Below are positions 19,786 through 28,217 of a stretch of 33,387 nucleotides of DNA, piece after piece. The DNA lies in the NCBI GenBank assembly GCA_902527995.1, contig CABZRA010000009.1, forward strand, positions 1-33,387, written 5' to 3'. The DNA is from an uncultured SAR86 cluster bacterium. GTDB lineage: Bacteria; Pseudomonadota; Gammaproteobacteria; Magnimaribacterales; AG-339-G14. Numbering within the stretch: the stretch's first letter is position 1; the number at the start of each line of letters is the position of its first letter. The notes beneath the pieces were generated by a model. That model had not been told where the DNA came from and did not search any database. It saw nothing but the letters and a program-made list of their open reading frames with translations. The translations under genes were made by a program, and so were the position numbers.

Positions 19786-19808
19786 TCTATAGATCTTGAT
19801 AACTTTAA

Positions 19809-19832
19809 TTTCTTGAATTGATCTTCAAGAAA
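19809..19832 (+). other. Perfect inverted repeat, 9-bp stem and 6-nt loop, between TonB receptor and phosphoribosyltransferase
   Basis: TTTCTTGAA-TTGATC-TTCAAGAAA. No U-tract follows, so not called as an intrinsic terminator. Confidence 0.6.
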
Positions 19833-19848
19833 GTATAATAAATAGTTT

Positions 19849-20415
19849 ATGGATAAATTATTTATTACTGCCGACGAACTCTTAAAAGATTCATTCAAGC
19901 TTGCTTGGATGATCTTTGAGAGTGGCTTCAAGCCAAATTATATTGTTGGAGTCTGGAGAGGGGGAGCTCCAGTTGGAATTGCCATCCAAGAGTTTTTAAA
20001 AGTTTTAGGTATAAAATCTGATCATATTGCTATTCGCACAGCTTATTACGAAGGTATAGATCAGAGAAAAGATACAGTCGAAGTATACGGCCTTAATTAT
20101 GTTATTAAGAAATTAGAATCTGAAGATAAGCTATTGATAGTGGATGACGTGCATGACACTGGAAATTCAATCAAACAAATAATTAATGATTTAGCTACTG
20201 CTTGCAAAAAAAACACCCCTGAAATTAAAGTTGCTACACCTTATTTTAAACCCAATAAAAACCAAACTGATTTGAAGCCTGACTATTTTATTCACGAAAC
20301 AGATCAATGGTTGATTTTTCCTCATGAGCTTGATGGCCTTACTTTTGAAGAAATTGAGAGATATAAGCCAGAGTTAAAAGATCTCACTTCAAAAATCAAA
20401 GAAGTTCTAAAATGA
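19849..20415 (+). CDS. Phosphoribosyltransferase (hypoxanthine/xanthine PRTase-like)
   Basis: 'IVGVWRGGAPVGIAIQEFL', PRPP-binding 'LLIVDDVHDTGNSI', C-terminal 'WLIFPHEL'. Confidence 0.88.
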   Translation: MDKLFITADELLKDSFKLAWMIFESGFKPNYIVGVWRGGAPVGIAIQEFLKVLGIKSDHIAIRTAYYEGIDQRKDTVEVYGLNYVIKKLESEDKLLIVDDVHDTGNSIKQIINDLATACKKNTPEIKVATPYFKPNKNQTDLKPDYFIHETDQWLIFPHELDGLTFEEIERYKPELKDLTSKIKEVLK

Positions 20416-21713
20416 AAGAATTTATAAATTCGATAAGGATTTTTCTTATTTATAGAGCCTATAAATTTATGGTAATTTTTGAACGATTAGCTAATCGAGG
20501 CTTTGCGTTAGATATTTTTTCAAAAAAATTCCAAAAAAATCCTTACCAGACTTACTCTAAGATGAGATCGATAAATCCAATTTATCATTCAAAACCAACT
20601 TTCTTAAGATGGGTCACCAAGATGAGCTTAGTACAGGAAATGTTAAGAGATGAAAGATTTAGTGTAGATGACAGGAAATATCCTATAGCCAAATTAAGAC
20701 GCAAAGAACTAGCTAGGGACGGAAGAGATATCATGCTAGATCAATTTGAAAATCCAAGCATTTTAAAATTAGATCCACCTGATCATTCAAGAATAAGAAA
20801 GCTTGTTTCATATGGATTCACTAATCGTTATATAAAATCTCTTGAAACTCAAATAGATGAAACAATTGATCAATGTTTAGACTTTACTCATAACCAAGAT
20901 CAATTTGATTTAATGGGAGTTTTAGCAAAACCTTTACCTGCAATAGTAATAGCAAAAATGATGGGACTACCTGATTCTGATCTTAATCAATTTCAAACTT
21001 GGTCAGAAAATCTACTCCAAGAAGTTGGAGGCATTGGTTCCTCGGTTAGAAAAAGAAAATTAGCCAGAGATGCTTACGAAGATTTAATTAGATATTTTGA
21101 AAAAATTATTATCGAAAGAAAAGATAATCCAGGAGATGACTTCATTGGAAAATTAATTCAAGCTGAAGAAGAGGGCGATAAACTTAACGTGAAAGAAATG
21201 TATGGGACTTGTTTGCTTTTACTTATTGCTGGACACGAAACTACAACGAGACTTATTGGAAATGGACTCTATTCATTGATGAAAAATCCAGACCAATACG
21301 AGTTAATAAAAAAAGATTTTTCTCTAATTCCAAATGCTATTGAAGAAATGTTGAGATATGAGCCACCAGTACATGCAACCGTTAGATTTGCCTATGCCGA
21401 TATGGATTATGAGGGGAAGTTTTATAAAAGAGGTACGCCTTTTGCAATCAGTATAGCTGGGGCAAATCGAGACCCTGAAGCAAATAAACACCCAAATGAA
21501 TTCAATATTTTAAGAGAGCATGTTAAACATGTATCTTTTGGCTATGGCCCTCATATGTGTATTGGAGCTAGTTTAGCTAGAATAGAATCTAAGTTAGTAT
21601 TTGAGAAGATTTTTGAAAGATTTCCCGACCTAAAGCTTTTAGAATCTGAACCCAATTGGCAGAAAAATTTTATTTTTAGAGGGTTTGATAATCTTCTCGT
21701 TAAAACTCATTGA
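20412..21713 (+). CDS. Cytochrome P450
   Basis: I-helix 'AGHETTTRLIGNG', ExxR 'EEMLRYEPP', heme loop 'FGYGPHMCIGASLARIE'. ATGA overlap with the upstream gene. Confidence 0.96.
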   Translation: MKEFINSIRIFLIYRAYKFMVIFERLANRGFALDIFSKKFQKNPYQTYSKMRSINPIYHSKPTFLRWVTKMSLVQEMLRDERFSVDDRKYPIAKLRRKELARDGRDIMLDQFENPSILKLDPPDHSRIRKLVSYGFTNRYIKSLETQIDETIDQCLDFTHNQDQFDLMGVLAKPLPAIVIAKMMGLPDSDLNQFQTWSENLLQEVGGIGSSVRKRKLARDAYEDLIRYFEKIIIERKDNPGDDFIGKLIQAEEEGDKLNVKEMYGTCLLLLIAGHETTTRLIGNGLYSLMKNPDQYELIKKDFSLIPNAIEEMLRYEPPVHATVRFAYADMDYEGKFYKRGTPFAISIAGANRDPEANKHPNEFNILREHVKHVSFGYGPHMCIGASLARIESKLVFEKIFERFPDLKLLESEPNWQKNFIFRGFDNLLVKTH

Positions 21714-22036
21714 ATAACAAATTGATAAAACTTTGTCTTGGTATCCTAGGTGGGTTTTTTATTATTGGTACTGTGCTATTTACTATTTTCGTACCGATTA
21801 GTTTTTTAAAACCTGACCCTACATTCTTTGATTTTGTTTTAGCTATCTTTTTTGTGTATGTAACATATTATTTATCACAAGAACTCAAGAGTTTTGATAA
21901 GACTAAACCTTTTCCTGGCATGATTTTTCATTATGATTCGCAAAAATATTATTTCTCTAAGAGGTGGTTTGCTTCCTGTGGAGTGTTATTTTTCAGTCTG
22001 TCTGCATTATTTAAAATTCAAGGATTTTTTGTTTAA
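21710..22036 (+). CDS. Hypothetical small membrane protein (TTG start, overlaps P450 stop)
   Basis: 108 aa with about three hydrophobic segments; 4-nt overlap (TTGA) with the P450 stop. Confidence 0.6.
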   Translation: MNNKLIKLCLGILGGFFIIGTVLFTIFVPISFLKPDPTFFDFVLAIFFVYVTYYLSQELKSFDKTKPFPGMIFHYDSQKYYFSKRWFASCGVLFFSLSALFKIQGFFV

Positions 22037-22215
22037 TGGGTGATTTAATCGTTTTCATTTCTTTTTGGACTATGTGGGCTCTGATAAGTTATTTTGTTGT
22101 TCAAATTTATTCAGAATCAAGAATTCAAGAAGAAAATAGGAATAAGTTTTTAGAAATTCTTGCATCAATAGGATTTGGATTGCTAGTAAACTTTATTTTA
22201 TTCATTGTGTATTAA
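22036..22215 (+). CDS. Hypothetical 59-aa two-TM membrane protein (not in ORF track)
   Basis: MGDLIVFISFWTMWALISYFVVQIYSESRIQEENRNKFLEILASIGFGLLVNFILFIVY*; TAATG overlap with the upstream stop. Confidence 0.6.
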   Translation: MGDLIVFISFWTMWALISYFVVQIYSESRIQEENRNKFLEILASIGFGLLVNFILFIVY

Positions 22216-22224
22216 AATATATTT

Positions 22225-22344
22225 ATGAAATATCTCTTAATAACTCTAATATTGATAGTATCAAGTACAGTTGGAATTTATTATTACGTTCAACATGAAG
22301 TATTGGAGGCAGTTGGTCTAGAAATGGGTGGACACGATCATTAA
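22225..22344 (+). CDS. Hypothetical 39-aa single-TM peptide with His/Asp tail (not in ORF track)
   Basis: MKYLLITLILIVSSTVGIYYYVQHEVLEAVGLEMGGHDH*; sits between the 59-aa ORF and hflX. Confidence 0.45.
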   Translation: MKYLLITLILIVSSTVGIYYYVQHEVLEAVGLEMGGHDH

Positions 22345-22346
22345 TT

Positions 22347-23636
22347 ATGAATCAGAATTTAGAAAATAAAGTCATCATAGTTAATTCTAGCTTTGGAAAT
22401 TTAGTGGATTTTTCAACGAGAGATGTTTTTAGTGAATTCAAAGAATTAGTTTTATCAAGTGAGGCTGAAATAATCCAAGAATTTAATTTAAATCAAAAAA
22501 CTATTAATTCTAAATATTTTATTGGAAAGGGTAAATTGGAAGAGATAAAAGAAGTTGTAGACACTCAGAAAATAAAATTAATAATTTTTAATCATAATCT
22601 TTCACCATCCCAAGAAAGAAATATTGAAACTTTTTTAAAAACTAGAGTTTTAGATAGAACTGGCTTAATTTTAGACATTTTTGCCAAAAGGGCTTTTAGC
22701 CATATCGGTAAGCTCCAAGTAGAATTGGCACAGTTGACCCATTTATCAACAAGATTGATCAGGGGATGGAGTCACTTAGAAAGACAAAAAGGTGGAATTG
22801 GTTTGCGAGGACCTGGAGAAACGCAATTAGAAACGGACCGAAGATTAATTTCACAAAGAATTAAAAACATTAAAAAGAGACTAGAGAAGAGCCATCAACA
22901 AAAGAATTTGAATAGATATGCCAGAAAAAAAGGAAGAAGTCATATTGTGGGAATCGTTGGATATACAAACGCCGGTAAAACAACACTTTTTAATAATCTT
23001 ACAGGTTCAAAAGAATTTGAAGCAGATAAATTATTTGCAACGTTAGATACAGTTACTCGAAAGAATTTGGTTCCTGGTTCAGAATCGATAATTTATATTG
23101 ATACAGTTGGGTTTATATCAAACCTACCTACTACATTAATTGAATCATTTAAGGCAACTCTAGACGATTTAAAGTCTGCGGATTTATTATTACACATAGT
23201 AGATGTGAGTGATAAAAATTTTAAAAATAAAATTCGTGAAGTTAATAAAGTTCTTTCAGAAATAAAAACGGATGATATTCCTCAAATTCTTGTAAAAAAC
23301 AAAATAGACATTAACGATTATGATGAAAATGATGTTATTACTCCTTTAAATTCTGTTGCTGTTTCAGCTAAAGAAGGAATAGGAATAGAAACACTTAAAG
23401 ACTTAGTATCCAATCATGCTAATAGAGGTTTATTCAAAGGTAGATTATTTATAAATTTTCATAATTCTAAACTACGATCTGAATGTTATAGAAAGGCTAA
23501 AATATATGAAGATAAAGAACTTAAAGACGGATGGTTATTAAACTTAACGATTGGAAATAAAGATCTAAAAGAAATTTTGCCCTTTGAAGGTGTCGAGATA
23601 GTTGAATCTGATATTTATTTAAATACAAAATTATAA
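22347..23636 (+). CDS. hflX: GTPase HflX
   Basis: 'RLIRGWSHLERQKGGIGLRGPGETQLETDRR', P-loop 'GYTNAGKTTLFN', 'DTVGFISNLPTTLIESFKATLDD'. Confidence 0.96.
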   Translation: MNQNLENKVIIVNSSFGNLVDFSTRDVFSEFKELVLSSEAEIIQEFNLNQKTINSKYFIGKGKLEEIKEVVDTQKIKLIIFNHNLSPSQERNIETFLKTRVLDRTGLILDIFAKRAFSHIGKLQVELAQLTHLSTRLIRGWSHLERQKGGIGLRGPGETQLETDRRLISQRIKNIKKRLEKSHQQKNLNRYARKKGRSHIVGIVGYTNAGKTTLFNNLTGSKEFEADKLFATLDTVTRKNLVPGSESIIYIDTVGFISNLPTTLIESFKATLDDLKSADLLLHIVDVSDKNFKNKIREVNKVLSEIKTDDIPQILVKNKIDINDYDENDVITPLNSVAVSAKEGIGIETLKDLVSNHANRGLFKGRLFINFHNSKLRSECYRKAKIYEDKELKDGWLLNLTIGNKDLKEILPFEGVEIVESDIYLNTKL

Positions 23637-23687
23637 TTAAAAAATTTTGAATCAATTCTTGAGTTAAAATAAAATTAAAATCTAATT

Positions 23688-24581
23688 ATGGCTTCTCTCA
23701 AACATTTAAATTCTAAGGCGTCAGTTGATGAAATATTGTCGGTTTTACACGATGACGCTGGATTGATAATAGATAACTTAATAGATCAAGATCAAGTAGA
23801 GAGAATATCTGCTGATTTGAATCCTTATTTAAAAATAGATGCATTTGGTAGGGACGAATTTACTGGGTTTAAAACAAAGAGAGTAGGAGCATTAATTGCC
23901 AGATCTGAAGCTTGCCAGGAACTTGCACTCCACAACAAAATAAATGAAGTATCGAAGCAATATTTAGAACCTCATGGCGATGGATATCAGCTTCACTTTA
24001 CCTCTGCAGTTTGCATTGGACCGGGAGAGTCAAAACAAATACTTCATCGTGATAGAGGAATTTGGGGTGGATATCTTCCAAGAAAGGTTGAGCCTTTGAT
24101 GAGCACTATTTGGGCCATAACTGAATTTACAAAAGCTAACGGAGCTACGCAAATCGTTCCTGGTTCTCATAAATGGGATAAAGATAGAATTCCTAAAGAA
24201 GACGAAATTGCATATGCAGAAATGAAAGCCGGTTCGGTACTCTTATATACCGGAACGGTTTTACATGGGGGTGGAAAGAATGAAACTCTCAACGATTCTC
24301 GAACCGGAGTTTTTTTACACTATGCCTTAAATTGGTTGCGACAAGAAGAAAATCAGTATCTCTCTTGTCCGCCAGATATTGCTAAAAATCTTTCACCTGA
24401 AATAAGATCTTTAATAGGATATTCGAAAGGGGGTTACGTTTTAGGATTTTATTCTGATCCTCATGATAAATCCGCTAGTTTTGAGTCGGTTTCACCAGAA
24501 AATATGTTTAAAGATCACGTGCAAGACGATTTTAGTTCACTACCAGACCCCACAGAATTAGTCTCAAAATCAAATAAATAA
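23688..24581 (+). CDS. Phytanoyl-CoA dioxygenase (PhyH) family protein
   Basis: 'QILHRDRGIWGGY' (HxD), 'TKANGATQIVPGSHKWDKDR', 'LLYTGTVLHGGGKNETLNDSRTGVFLHYALNWLRQEENQYL'. Confidence 0.92.
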   Translation: MASLKHLNSKASVDEILSVLHDDAGLIIDNLIDQDQVERISADLNPYLKIDAFGRDEFTGFKTKRVGALIARSEACQELALHNKINEVSKQYLEPHGDGYQLHFTSAVCIGPGESKQILHRDRGIWGGYLPRKVEPLMSTIWAITEFTKANGATQIVPGSHKWDKDRIPKEDEIAYAEMKAGSVLLYTGTVLHGGGKNETLNDSRTGVFLHYALNWLRQEENQYLSCPPDIAKNLSPEIRSLIGYSKGGYVLGFYSDPHDKSASFESVSPENMFKDHVQDDFSSLPDPTELVSKSNK

Positions 24582-24588
24582 TTACTTT

Positions 24589-24783
24589 ATGTTAATTGAA
24601 CTATTTGTCACTGCTTCCATTTCATTGATGTTGGCTTTATTTTCTTTTTTATTTTTTGGAACAATGACTTCATACAATTTAGCGGTTAGAACTTTATCCT
24701 TTTTAGTAGTTGTGTCCACTTTATGGTGGACCTTTGGTCTTTCAATTGTTTTTGAGGGCAATTCAGTGATGTTGAGATACTAA
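24589..24783 (+). CDS. Hypothetical 64-aa membrane protein
   Basis: Two hydrophobic segments; 7-nt gap after the PhyH gene; TAATG overlap with the next ORF. Confidence 0.6.
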   Translation: MLIELFVTASISLMLALFSFLFFGTMTSYNLAVRTLSFLVVVSTLWWTFGLSIVFEGNSVMLRY

Positions 24784-24953
24784 TGTATTTCATTAACTGG
24801 ATTGTCTTATCAATTATTTATTATTTTCTTTTGAGATTATTTTTAAATTCAAAATACTATGATGGAAATAGAAGTAATATTCAGGAAGTTTTATTGGCTA
24901 TAGTTTTAGGGTCTATTACTTCAACCTTCATAATATACGGATTCAACAATTAA
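24783..24953 (+). CDS. Hypothetical 56-aa two-TM membrane protein (not in ORF track)
   Basis: MYFINWIVLSIIYYFLLRLFLNSKYYDGNRSNIQEVLLAIVLGSITSTFIIYGFNN*; TAATG overlaps at both ends. Confidence 0.6.
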   Translation: MYFINWIVLSIIYYFLLRLFLNSKYYDGNRSNIQEVLLAIVLGSITSTFIIYGFNN

Positions 24954-25684
24954 TGGAGACTCTTAAAGAATTAATCTTGAATTGTAAATACCCAGTTTTC
25001 TTTACAGGCGCCGGTATAAGCACAGATTCAGGAATACCAGATTTTAGAGGTCCGCAAGGATTTTGGAAAACAAATACACCAATTTATTATCAAGATTTTA
25101 TTTCGTCAGAAGAATCAAGAATAAAATATTGGGAACAAAGTATAAATTTTAAAAGTAATTTTGGTTCTTTTCTTCCCAATGATGGTCACAAGGCCATAAG
25201 TAGAATTATTAATCAAAAAAAACAAGGTCATTGCATTACCCAAAATGTTGATAATCTTCATCAAGATGGCGGATTATCTTCCGACGATGTAACTGAAATT
25301 CATGGAAATGCTACTTTTGCTGTCTGCCTTGATTGTAACGAGAGAATTAACTTAAATTCAATTCATGAAGAATTTAAAGAAACCAATAAATCGCCTCTAT
25401 GTAATTCATGTAGTGGCTATGTAAAAACTGCAACTATTTCATTCGGACAGCCTATGCCAGAAAAAGAAATGCAAAGAGCGCAATTAGAATCGTTAAAAGC
25501 AGATTTGTTTATAGTTGCGGGCTCTTCTCTAGTTGTATTTCCTGCAGCTTCTCTTCCACTAGTAGCTAAGCAAAATGGTGCTAAATTGATAATCATAAAT
25601 CGAGAAAAAACAGATTTTGATAAATTAGCTGACCTAGTAATTAATGACAGCATTTCTAAAACTTTTAATGAAATATTTAATTAA
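24953..25684 (+). CDS. cobB: Sir2-family NAD-dependent protein deacylase
   Basis: 'FTGAGISTDSGIPDFRGPQGFW', 'TQNVDNLHQDGG', 'EIHGN', Zn cysteines CLDC...CNSC, 'GSSLVVFPAASLP'. Confidence 0.94.
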   Translation: METLKELILNCKYPVFFTGAGISTDSGIPDFRGPQGFWKTNTPIYYQDFISSEESRIKYWEQSINFKSNFGSFLPNDGHKAISRIINQKKQGHCITQNVDNLHQDGGLSSDDVTEIHGNATFAVCLDCNERINLNSIHEEFKETNKSPLCNSCSGYVKTATISFGQPMPEKEMQRAQLESLKADLFIVAGSSLVVFPAASLPLVAKQNGAKLIIINREKTDFDKLADLVINDSISKTFNEIFN

Positions 25685-26340
25685 TGAATTTTTTATTTGG
25701 CAGCACAGGATTAGTAGGATCTTTTATTGTAAAAGAACTTAAAAGCAAAAAAGAAACCTTCTTAGCTATTAATAGAAAAAAGGTTGACTACTTGTCTGAT
25801 GATGAACAAATAGTTCTAAAAGAAATTGAAAACTTTAATTTTTCAGATGCTAAAAAAAGCTATATTTCGCTAGGATATCCACTCAAATGGAATGAATTAA
25901 TCTTCATGACAAAAAACACAAAGAGATTATTTTACGCTGTTGATTTTGAGCTTATTCTAAATTTAGCAAAAAAACTAAAAAAAAATGGCTGTAATACTCT
26001 TGCAGTTGTATCTGCTGTCGGTGCAAATAAGTCTTCGAATAACTATTATCTCTCTATAAAGGGAAAACTTGAAGAAGAACTATTAAATATGGGATTTTCT
26101 AAACTTATTTTTGCTAGGCCAGGACATCTTCTTGGAAAGAGAGAGAAACCAAGAGATTTCGGCACTTTTTTAATAGAATTATTTGGAAAAATTTCTGATC
26201 CCTTTTTAATAGGTAAGCTTAAAAAATTTAGAAATATACAAGCAAAGCTAGTTGCTGAACTATTAATTAAAGCAAGTTCGGAAGAATTTAAAGATGATGC
26301 ATATGTCATCGAATTTAACGAAATTAAAAAACTGACTTAA
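25684..26340 (+). CDS. NAD(P)-binding oxidoreductase-like protein (HTATIP2/TIP30-like SDR)
   Basis: N-terminal Rossmann 'FLFGSTGLVGSFIVKEL', 'VVSAVGANKSSNNYYLSIKGKLEEEL', 'IFARPGHLLGKRE'. TAATG overlap with the sirtuin. Confidence 0.8.
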   Translation: MNFLFGSTGLVGSFIVKELKSKKETFLAINRKKVDYLSDDEQIVLKEIENFNFSDAKKSYISLGYPLKWNELIFMTKNTKRLFYAVDFELILNLAKKLKKNGCNTLAVVSAVGANKSSNNYYLSIKGKLEEELLNMGFSKLIFARPGHLLGKREKPRDFGTFLIELFGKISDPFLIGKLKKFRNIQAKLVAELLIKASSEEFKDDAYVIEFNEIKKLT

Positions 26341-26364
26341 GCTGATTTAGTTTAATTCGTAATT

Positions 26365-27165
26365 TCAAAAAGAAGCAAAGATTTCGTCTAACTCGGTTTT
26401 TTGGTTAGAACTAAACTGTTTTAATGCTTCAATTAAAGGTGCAGGAAGAAAGGAAAGAATTTGTTCTTCATAAAAAGGCAGATTTTTAACCTTATTAAAC
26501 CAGTTATTTAACTTTGGATGACTTTTCTTATTGCAATAAGCTGATAGGGCCAGTTGTTCCCATCTTAGAACGTATGGAAAAATGGCAGCATCTGCTATTC
26601 CGAACATAGCACCAGTAAACCAATCTGAGTCTTTTAAACCATTTTCAAGCTTATCCATTAATTTTTTTGATTCTACTAGGCCTTGAATCACGCATTCAGC
26701 TTTGAGACCATTCTCTATTAGATCTCTTCGGTTTTCTCTTCTTTGAACATCGGGTATTTCATTAATTTCTTTCTCAAGTTCATCTTTAGGTTTAAGAATT
26801 AAAATATTTCTTACGGCGATTCCATATGTTACAGAGCCACCGTGAATTTGATAGGCATCTGTTGTTTTCAACCAAAGTCTGGTCTTATGCAATGCTTCTG
26901 GATCTTTAGGTCTTGCCGGTGTTTCCGGAAATTTATCTTCTAAAAATTCTAAGATTAAAGATGATTCTATAATTGGATTTCCCTTAAATAGCAAAGTCGG
27001 GACAACGTGATTCGGATTTAATTTTACATAGTCTGAATAATGTTGCTCTCCAGATTGCAAATCAATAATCTTAGAATCATAAGAGAGATTCTTTAAACCG
27101 AGAATTAATCTAACTTTTTGAGAACAAGTAGAAGGTCCATTGTGAAATAAAACTAAATCAGACAC
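26365..27165 (-). CDS. Glutathione S-transferase family protein
   Basis: 'LVLFHNGPSTCSQKVRLILGLKNL', 'LNPNHVVPTLLFKGNPIIESSLILEFLEDKFP'. Confidence 0.9.
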   Translation of the reverse strand: MSDLVLFHNGPSTCSQKVRLILGLKNLSYDSKIIDLQSGEQHYSDYVKLNPNHVVPTLLFKGNPIIESSLILEFLEDKFPETPARPKDPEALHKTRLWLKTTDAYQIHGGSVTYGIAVRNILILKPKDELEKEINEIPDVQRRENRRDLIENGLKAECVIQGLVESKKLMDKLENGLKDSDWFTGAMFGIADAAIFPYVLRWEQLALSAYCNKKSHPKLNNWFNKVKNLPFYEEQILSFLPAPLIEALKQFSSNQKTELDEIFASF

Positions 27166-27212
27166 ACAGATATTCTAAAGATTTATGGCCTAAAATCCTA
27201 ACTAAGAAGTAT

Positions 27213-27653
27213 TCAACTGAAATCTTTCAACATTTTCCTTAGCTCAAGTTGATGCTGCTCTTCTTGGCCAATTAAATTCCTAGTATATTCCTCAAGATAT
27301 ATTGAAGAATCTTCTACGATTGACAGTAATTTTTTATACAAATTCAAAGCAAAAACTTCATGTTCTAAGCTTTCTTCAAGGATACCTTTTATGGTGTGAT
27401 CATTAGTTTCAACAATGTCTGAAATTTTTTGACTTGGGTGACCATCTAAACCTGTCAAAAATTCTCCAGCTGTTTGGGCATGTTGCAGAGATTCGGCTGC
27501 TTGTTCTTGTAAAAACTGAACAATTGGTATTCTATGAGGACCAACAACCATCAGGGAAGAATGAGTGTATCTAACTACACCAGCAAGTTCGAATTCCATG
27601 ATTTGGTTTAAAATATCGCAAACCTTTTCTTTGTTTAATTCTTTAAGTTCCAT
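27213..27653 (-). CDS. Bacterioferritin-like ferritin-family protein
   Basis: 'LNQIMEFELAGVVRYTHSSLMV', 'LQEQAAESLQHAQTAGEFL', 'ESLEHEVFALNLYKKLL', 'GQEEQHQLELRKML'. Strong SD (ggaggt). Confidence 0.87.
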   Translation of the reverse strand: MELKELNKEKVCDILNQIMEFELAGVVRYTHSSLMVVGPHRIPIVQFLQEQAAESLQHAQTAGEFLTGLDGHPSQKISDIVETNDHTIKGILEESLEHEVFALNLYKKLLSIVEDSSIYLEEYTRNLIGQEEQHQLELRKMLKDFS

Positions 27654-27723
27654 TAACTACCTCCATTAGGTATTAATTATATTTCAGTTTTAATTAAATA
27701 CGTCTGATGAGAATTAAGAAAAC

Positions 27724-27736
27724 AATGATTATCATT
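27724..27736. promoter_or_regulatory. Fur-box-like palindrome
   Basis: AATGAT-T-ATCATT, perfect 6-1-6 palindrome matching the core of the Fur consensus GATAATGATWATCATTATC, in the divergent bfr/MAPEG intergenic region. Confidence 0.65.
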
Positions 27737-27788
27737 TACATTAATTAAGTAAATTGGAATAATAAAAATTGTAATTTTAGGAGAGTTT

Positions 27789-28217
27789 ATGAACACTGAG
27801 ATCTTTTTACCTGTTTTTTATATGTTTGTTCTTACATCCTTTGTTTTTCTCTTAAGTACTGCAGTGCGTTTTAAAGATGTTTTAATCGACAAAGGTCACA
27901 GAGCTTCTGAATTATTTAAAATACCTGTACCTTCCTCAGCAAACGACTTGATCAGGCAAGCGGATAGAAATTTAATTAATCTTTTTGAATTTCCAATATT
28001 TTTTTATGCCGTTTGCGTTTGTATTTATATTACGGGCAAAGTCGACGATTATTTTGTTGTATTAGCGTATTGGTTCGTTGGGTTTAGAGTAATTCATAGC
28101 ATTTATCATATTTTTATTAATGGCTTCATAGGAGCAATGCCAATTAGAGCTTTATTTTTCCTGCCGAGTTGGCTAATAATTGCTTGGATGTGGATAAGAC
28201 TTATCCAGATGTTTTAA
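27789..28217 (+). CDS. MAPEG family membrane protein
   Basis: 142 aa, four hydrophobic segments; 'QADRNLINLFEFPIFFYAVCVCIYITGKVDD...AYWFVGFRVIHSIYHIF' resembles the MAPEG NxxExxxxF region. Confidence 0.85.
   Translation: MNTEIFLPVFYMFVLTSFVFLLSTAVRFKDVLIDKGHRASELFKIPVPSSANDLIRQADRNLINLFEFPIFFYAVCVCIYITGKVDDYFVVLAYWFVGFRVIHSIYHIFINGFIGAMPIRALFFLPSWLIIAWMWIRLIQMF

Noticed and set aside
21710-22344. Toxin-antitoxin module from the small ORFs
   Set aside because: No DNA-binding antitoxin, no known toxin motif; all ORFs are hydrophobic and packed into an apparent multi-gene run.
25417-25653. ORFs 25417-25653 and 26046-26309 (-)
   Set aside because: Antisense to the sirtuin and SDR-like genes respectively; spurious.
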